NCBI RefSeq assembly: GCF_002000245.1
Contig: NZ_MTCM01000009.1
Span: 1-64,000 of the forward strand
Origin: Sphingobacterium sp. CZ-UAM
GTDB lineage: Bacteria > Bacteroidota > Bacteroidia > Sphingobacteriales > Sphingobacteriaceae
Reading direction: 5' to 3'
Length of the DNA: 64,000 nt
Each line of letters opens with the position of its first letter. Positions within the stretch are counted from its first letter, which is position 1. Below are positions 63,201 through 64,000 of the stretch, piece by piece. The notes under the pieces were generated by a model, which was given only the letters and a program-made list of their open reading frames with translations, did no database searches and was not told where the DNA came from. Both the position numbers and the translations under genes were made by a program.

Positions 63201-63333
63201 TGCGACTGCAGAAAACCTACTGACATTTTATGGGCATCAAGGAATGGATCCTGAACAAACGGTGAATGGCGCTACTTATTTCCGCTATCCAGCGATGCGG
63301 ACAATTTCTGGTGGGGTTCAGTTTGTTTTTTAA
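60223..63333 (+). CDS. SusC/RagA-family TonB-dependent outer-membrane receptor
   Basis: A 1036-residue importer. Signal peptide (1-25, SASMNKLYAQ), carboxypeptidase-regulatory-like domain (QGKVTDATTGQALAGVSVRI), the classic SusC TonB-box region EEVVVVAYGTSKRSNITGSV, plug motifs LEGQVPGLQSVASSGQPG, LIVLDGNPYAGD and ISVLKDAASSALYGSRGANG then VIIITTKSG, and a barrel ending RTISGGVQFVF. It pairs with the SusD gene 27 bp downstream. Ligand unknown. Confidence 0.94.
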   Translation: MHSTFKYFPIVALALSSASMNKLYAQQRSVQGKVTDATTGQALAGVSVRISDQNKVTLTDAKGEFTISASGKDAPLLDFSFIGYESQQLRASGANISLALKPSSTGLEEVVVVAYGTSKRSNITGSVSTVSSKAIENRQVSNITKALEGQVPGLQSVASSGQPGTEATIRIRGIGSINASSAPLIVLDGNPYAGDINSINPNDIQSISVLKDAASSALYGSRGANGVIIITTKSGIASDNTKINLNFTQGYSTRAVRDYDQVSTDEYFQLYWEALRNKNLSNGLSAAQSATNASKTLLTDLNVNPYGSKYPQPVGEDGKLVAGAKTLWDDPWTDVLQRTGVRTQADLGFSGGSAKSTYYISGGYLNDQGIAIESGFKRYNLRANIDSKVKSWLNAGVNIGGSSTQQKYPQSEDSNTANIINFTRLVPSFYPYYERNPDGSFVLDANGNKVYDFGEYRPSGATPRNNLAASLPLDKNDIRRENLSARAYLEALFTRNLKLKSTYSVDYTNGSTHDYTNPVLGDGVNTGGYVYRSNVRTVAQTWNNLLTYEKQFGLHYLNVLAGQEYYAFNSSNISGSRERFVMPDLFEPVAASQLNDFTGSSVDYRLLSFLGRVEYNYDNKYYLSGSLRTDGSSRFAPDTRWGTFWSLGGSWKLKQENFLRDNTTINQLTVRASYGGQGNDNLGTYYAYKGLYTIANSLGRGGTYTGRLATPNLKWESNLNLNVGVDLSAFDNRVSLTVEYFNRRSKDLLFTMPMAYSTGYTGYDANIGALKNTGIDVDIHTIPVQNDNFRWNLDLNLSHYKNKITALPNNNRPIPTGNKLLRVGGSIYDFYLPEWAGVNPENGLPQWYTADKDGNKTGEKTSEYGKAGNFIAGSSLPDLVGGIQNSFSYKNFDLSALLSFSLGGQILDNDYIQIMHNGSNPGRAWSKEILERWTPENTQTDVPKLTTDNLNWTSSSTRFLYSGTYARLKNVSLGYSLPAALIKRIGIEKVRVFATAENLLTFYGHQGMDPEQTVNGATYFRYPAMRTISGGVQFVF

Positions 63334-63360
63334 TGATGTGTTGTTAAGCTGAAAAATTAA

Positions 63361-64000
63361 ATGAAAATCATGAAACTAAAAATTACATCTATACTTATAG
63401 CCTTATCCTTGGCGAATACATCGTGTAAGGATATTCTGGAGACCAGCCCGACTACCTCTGTATCAGAAGAAGAGGTCTTTAAAAATACGGACAATGTCGC
63501 AACCGTTATTAACGGTACTTGGAAATATTTGAATGATACCTATTTTACCTATGCGAATCCGGGCTATACTTCAATCATGCGTACAAGTGACGCTATGGGA
63601 AGTGATGTTGCCGTGACGACAAAATATGGTTATCGGGATGCTTATGCATTTACCGAGTTAACAAATAATCGTTCGAACCGTGTCAATTCCTTTTGGATTA
63701 TGTTGTATAAAGTGATCGATAATATGAATAATGTCATTGCGAAGGTCGATGGTGCGGCCGGATCAGTGGAAGCTAAAGGGGTTTTAAAAGGAAGAGCACA
63801 TGCATTACGTGCATTTGCTTATCTGAATTTGGCGACCTATTATCAATTTAGTTATTTAAAGGATAAAGCGGCTAAATCAGTGCCTATTTATACCGAACCC
63901 AGTACCATTGCAACTCAGGGAAAACCCCGGGCAACACAAGAGGAGGTTTATAAGCTTATCGTGAGTGACCTGAATGCGAGTGAAAAGTTGTTAGCATCAG
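63361..64000 (+). CDS. SusD/RagB-family lipoprotein (3' part missing, window end)
   Basis: Starts MKIMKLKITSILIALSLA, with a lipobox-like NTSC (Cys22), then KDILETSPTTSVSEEEVFKN, the usual SusD/RagB opening. The visible 213 residues include KVIDNMNNVIAKVDGAAG and GRAHALRAFAYLNLATYYQF, the conserved helical SusD core, and KSVPIYTEPS. The frame stays open to the last base of the window. It starts 27 bp after SusC of pair 3. The start at 63361 could alternatively be the ATG at 63370. Confidence 0.92.
   Translation, partial: MKIMKLKITSILIALSLANTSCKDILETSPTTSVSEEEVFKNTDNVATVINGTWKYLNDTYFTYANPGYTSIMRTSDAMGSDVAVTTKYGYRDAYAFTELTNNRSNRVNSFWIMLYKVIDNMNNVIAKVDGAAGSVEAKGVLKGRAHALRAFAYLNLATYYQFSYLKDKAAKSVPIYTEPSTIATQGKPRATQEEVYKLIVSDLNASEKLLAS

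Noticed and set aside
1..64000. Prophage, transposon or genomic island
   Set aside because: No integrase, transposase, phage structural gene, tRNA-linked repeat or abrupt change in composition was seen.

Overview
The window is chromosomal DNA from a Bacteroidota bacterium, most likely Sphingobacterium or a close relative in the Sphingobacteriaceae. The pointers are three SusC/SusD pairs, the Bacteroidota sigma-factor promoter (TTTG, about 19 nt, TAnnTTTG) in front of many genes, weak or absent Shine-Dalgarno sequences, lineage families such as DUF1599, the BT_3928-type DoxX protein and DUF3347, and moderate GC content. No transposase, integrase, tRNA or CRISPR array was seen. The first 41 bases are the 3' end of a 5S rRNA, so an rRNA operon lies just upstream.

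Layout. 1-5.4 kb: 5S end, DUF4886 and DinB-like genes, sucD, a SPOUT methyltransferase, rpsT, a DUF1080 protein and an AraC regulator. 5.8-8.9 kb: succinate CoA-transferase, then an overlapping DinB-like/AlkD-like pair. 9-14.6 kb: di-heme cytochrome c peroxidase, a PhoX-like lipoprotein gene cut by an in-frame TAG, an S41 peptidase and a small outer-membrane barrel. 14.9-17.3 kb: small uncharacterised genes, a DUF305 protein, and a hypothetical gene that lacks an ATG and may be frameshifted. 17.6-25.3 kb (minus strand): SusC/SusD pair 1 and the operon DUF1599 - BT_3928-type DoxX - aroK - glycerophosphodiesterase. 25.5-28.7 kb: HipA-like kinase overlapping DUF3037, then cysE-cysM. 29-33.2 kb: single metabolic genes. 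33.5-39.1 kb: a copper-handling cluster (Cys-rich exported protein, degenerate HMA + DUF3347 protein, TRASH-like lipoprotein, second DUF3347 lipoprotein, DUF2231 membrane protein, multicopper oxidase with Met-rich loop and C-terminal barrel-like domain). 39.1-39.9 kb: a 21-bp-period repeat array. 39.9-50 kb: fabH, a MocR regulator divergent from a class III aminotransferase, Nudix, two exported proteins of unknown role, and a large AsmA-like protein. 50.1-64 kb: LytS-type kinase, zinc metalloprotease, SusC/SusD pair 2, LytTR response regulator, SusC/SusD pair 3 (the last SusD runs off the window).

How genes work together. The copper genes from 34356 to 39116 are packed with 4-11 bp gaps and look like one operon for periplasmic copper binding and cuprous oxidation. 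cysE and cysM form the two-step serine-to-cysteine pathway. The kinase at 50178 and regulator at 59231 flank the protease/SusCD block and may regulate it. The most unusual signals are the 19-unit 21-bp array after the copper operon, a smaller 21-bp array after the histidine kinase, the in-frame TAG, the Cys-less HMA domain, and several genes whose promoter -7 box sits only 3-4 nt before the start codon, which predicts leaderless mRNAs.
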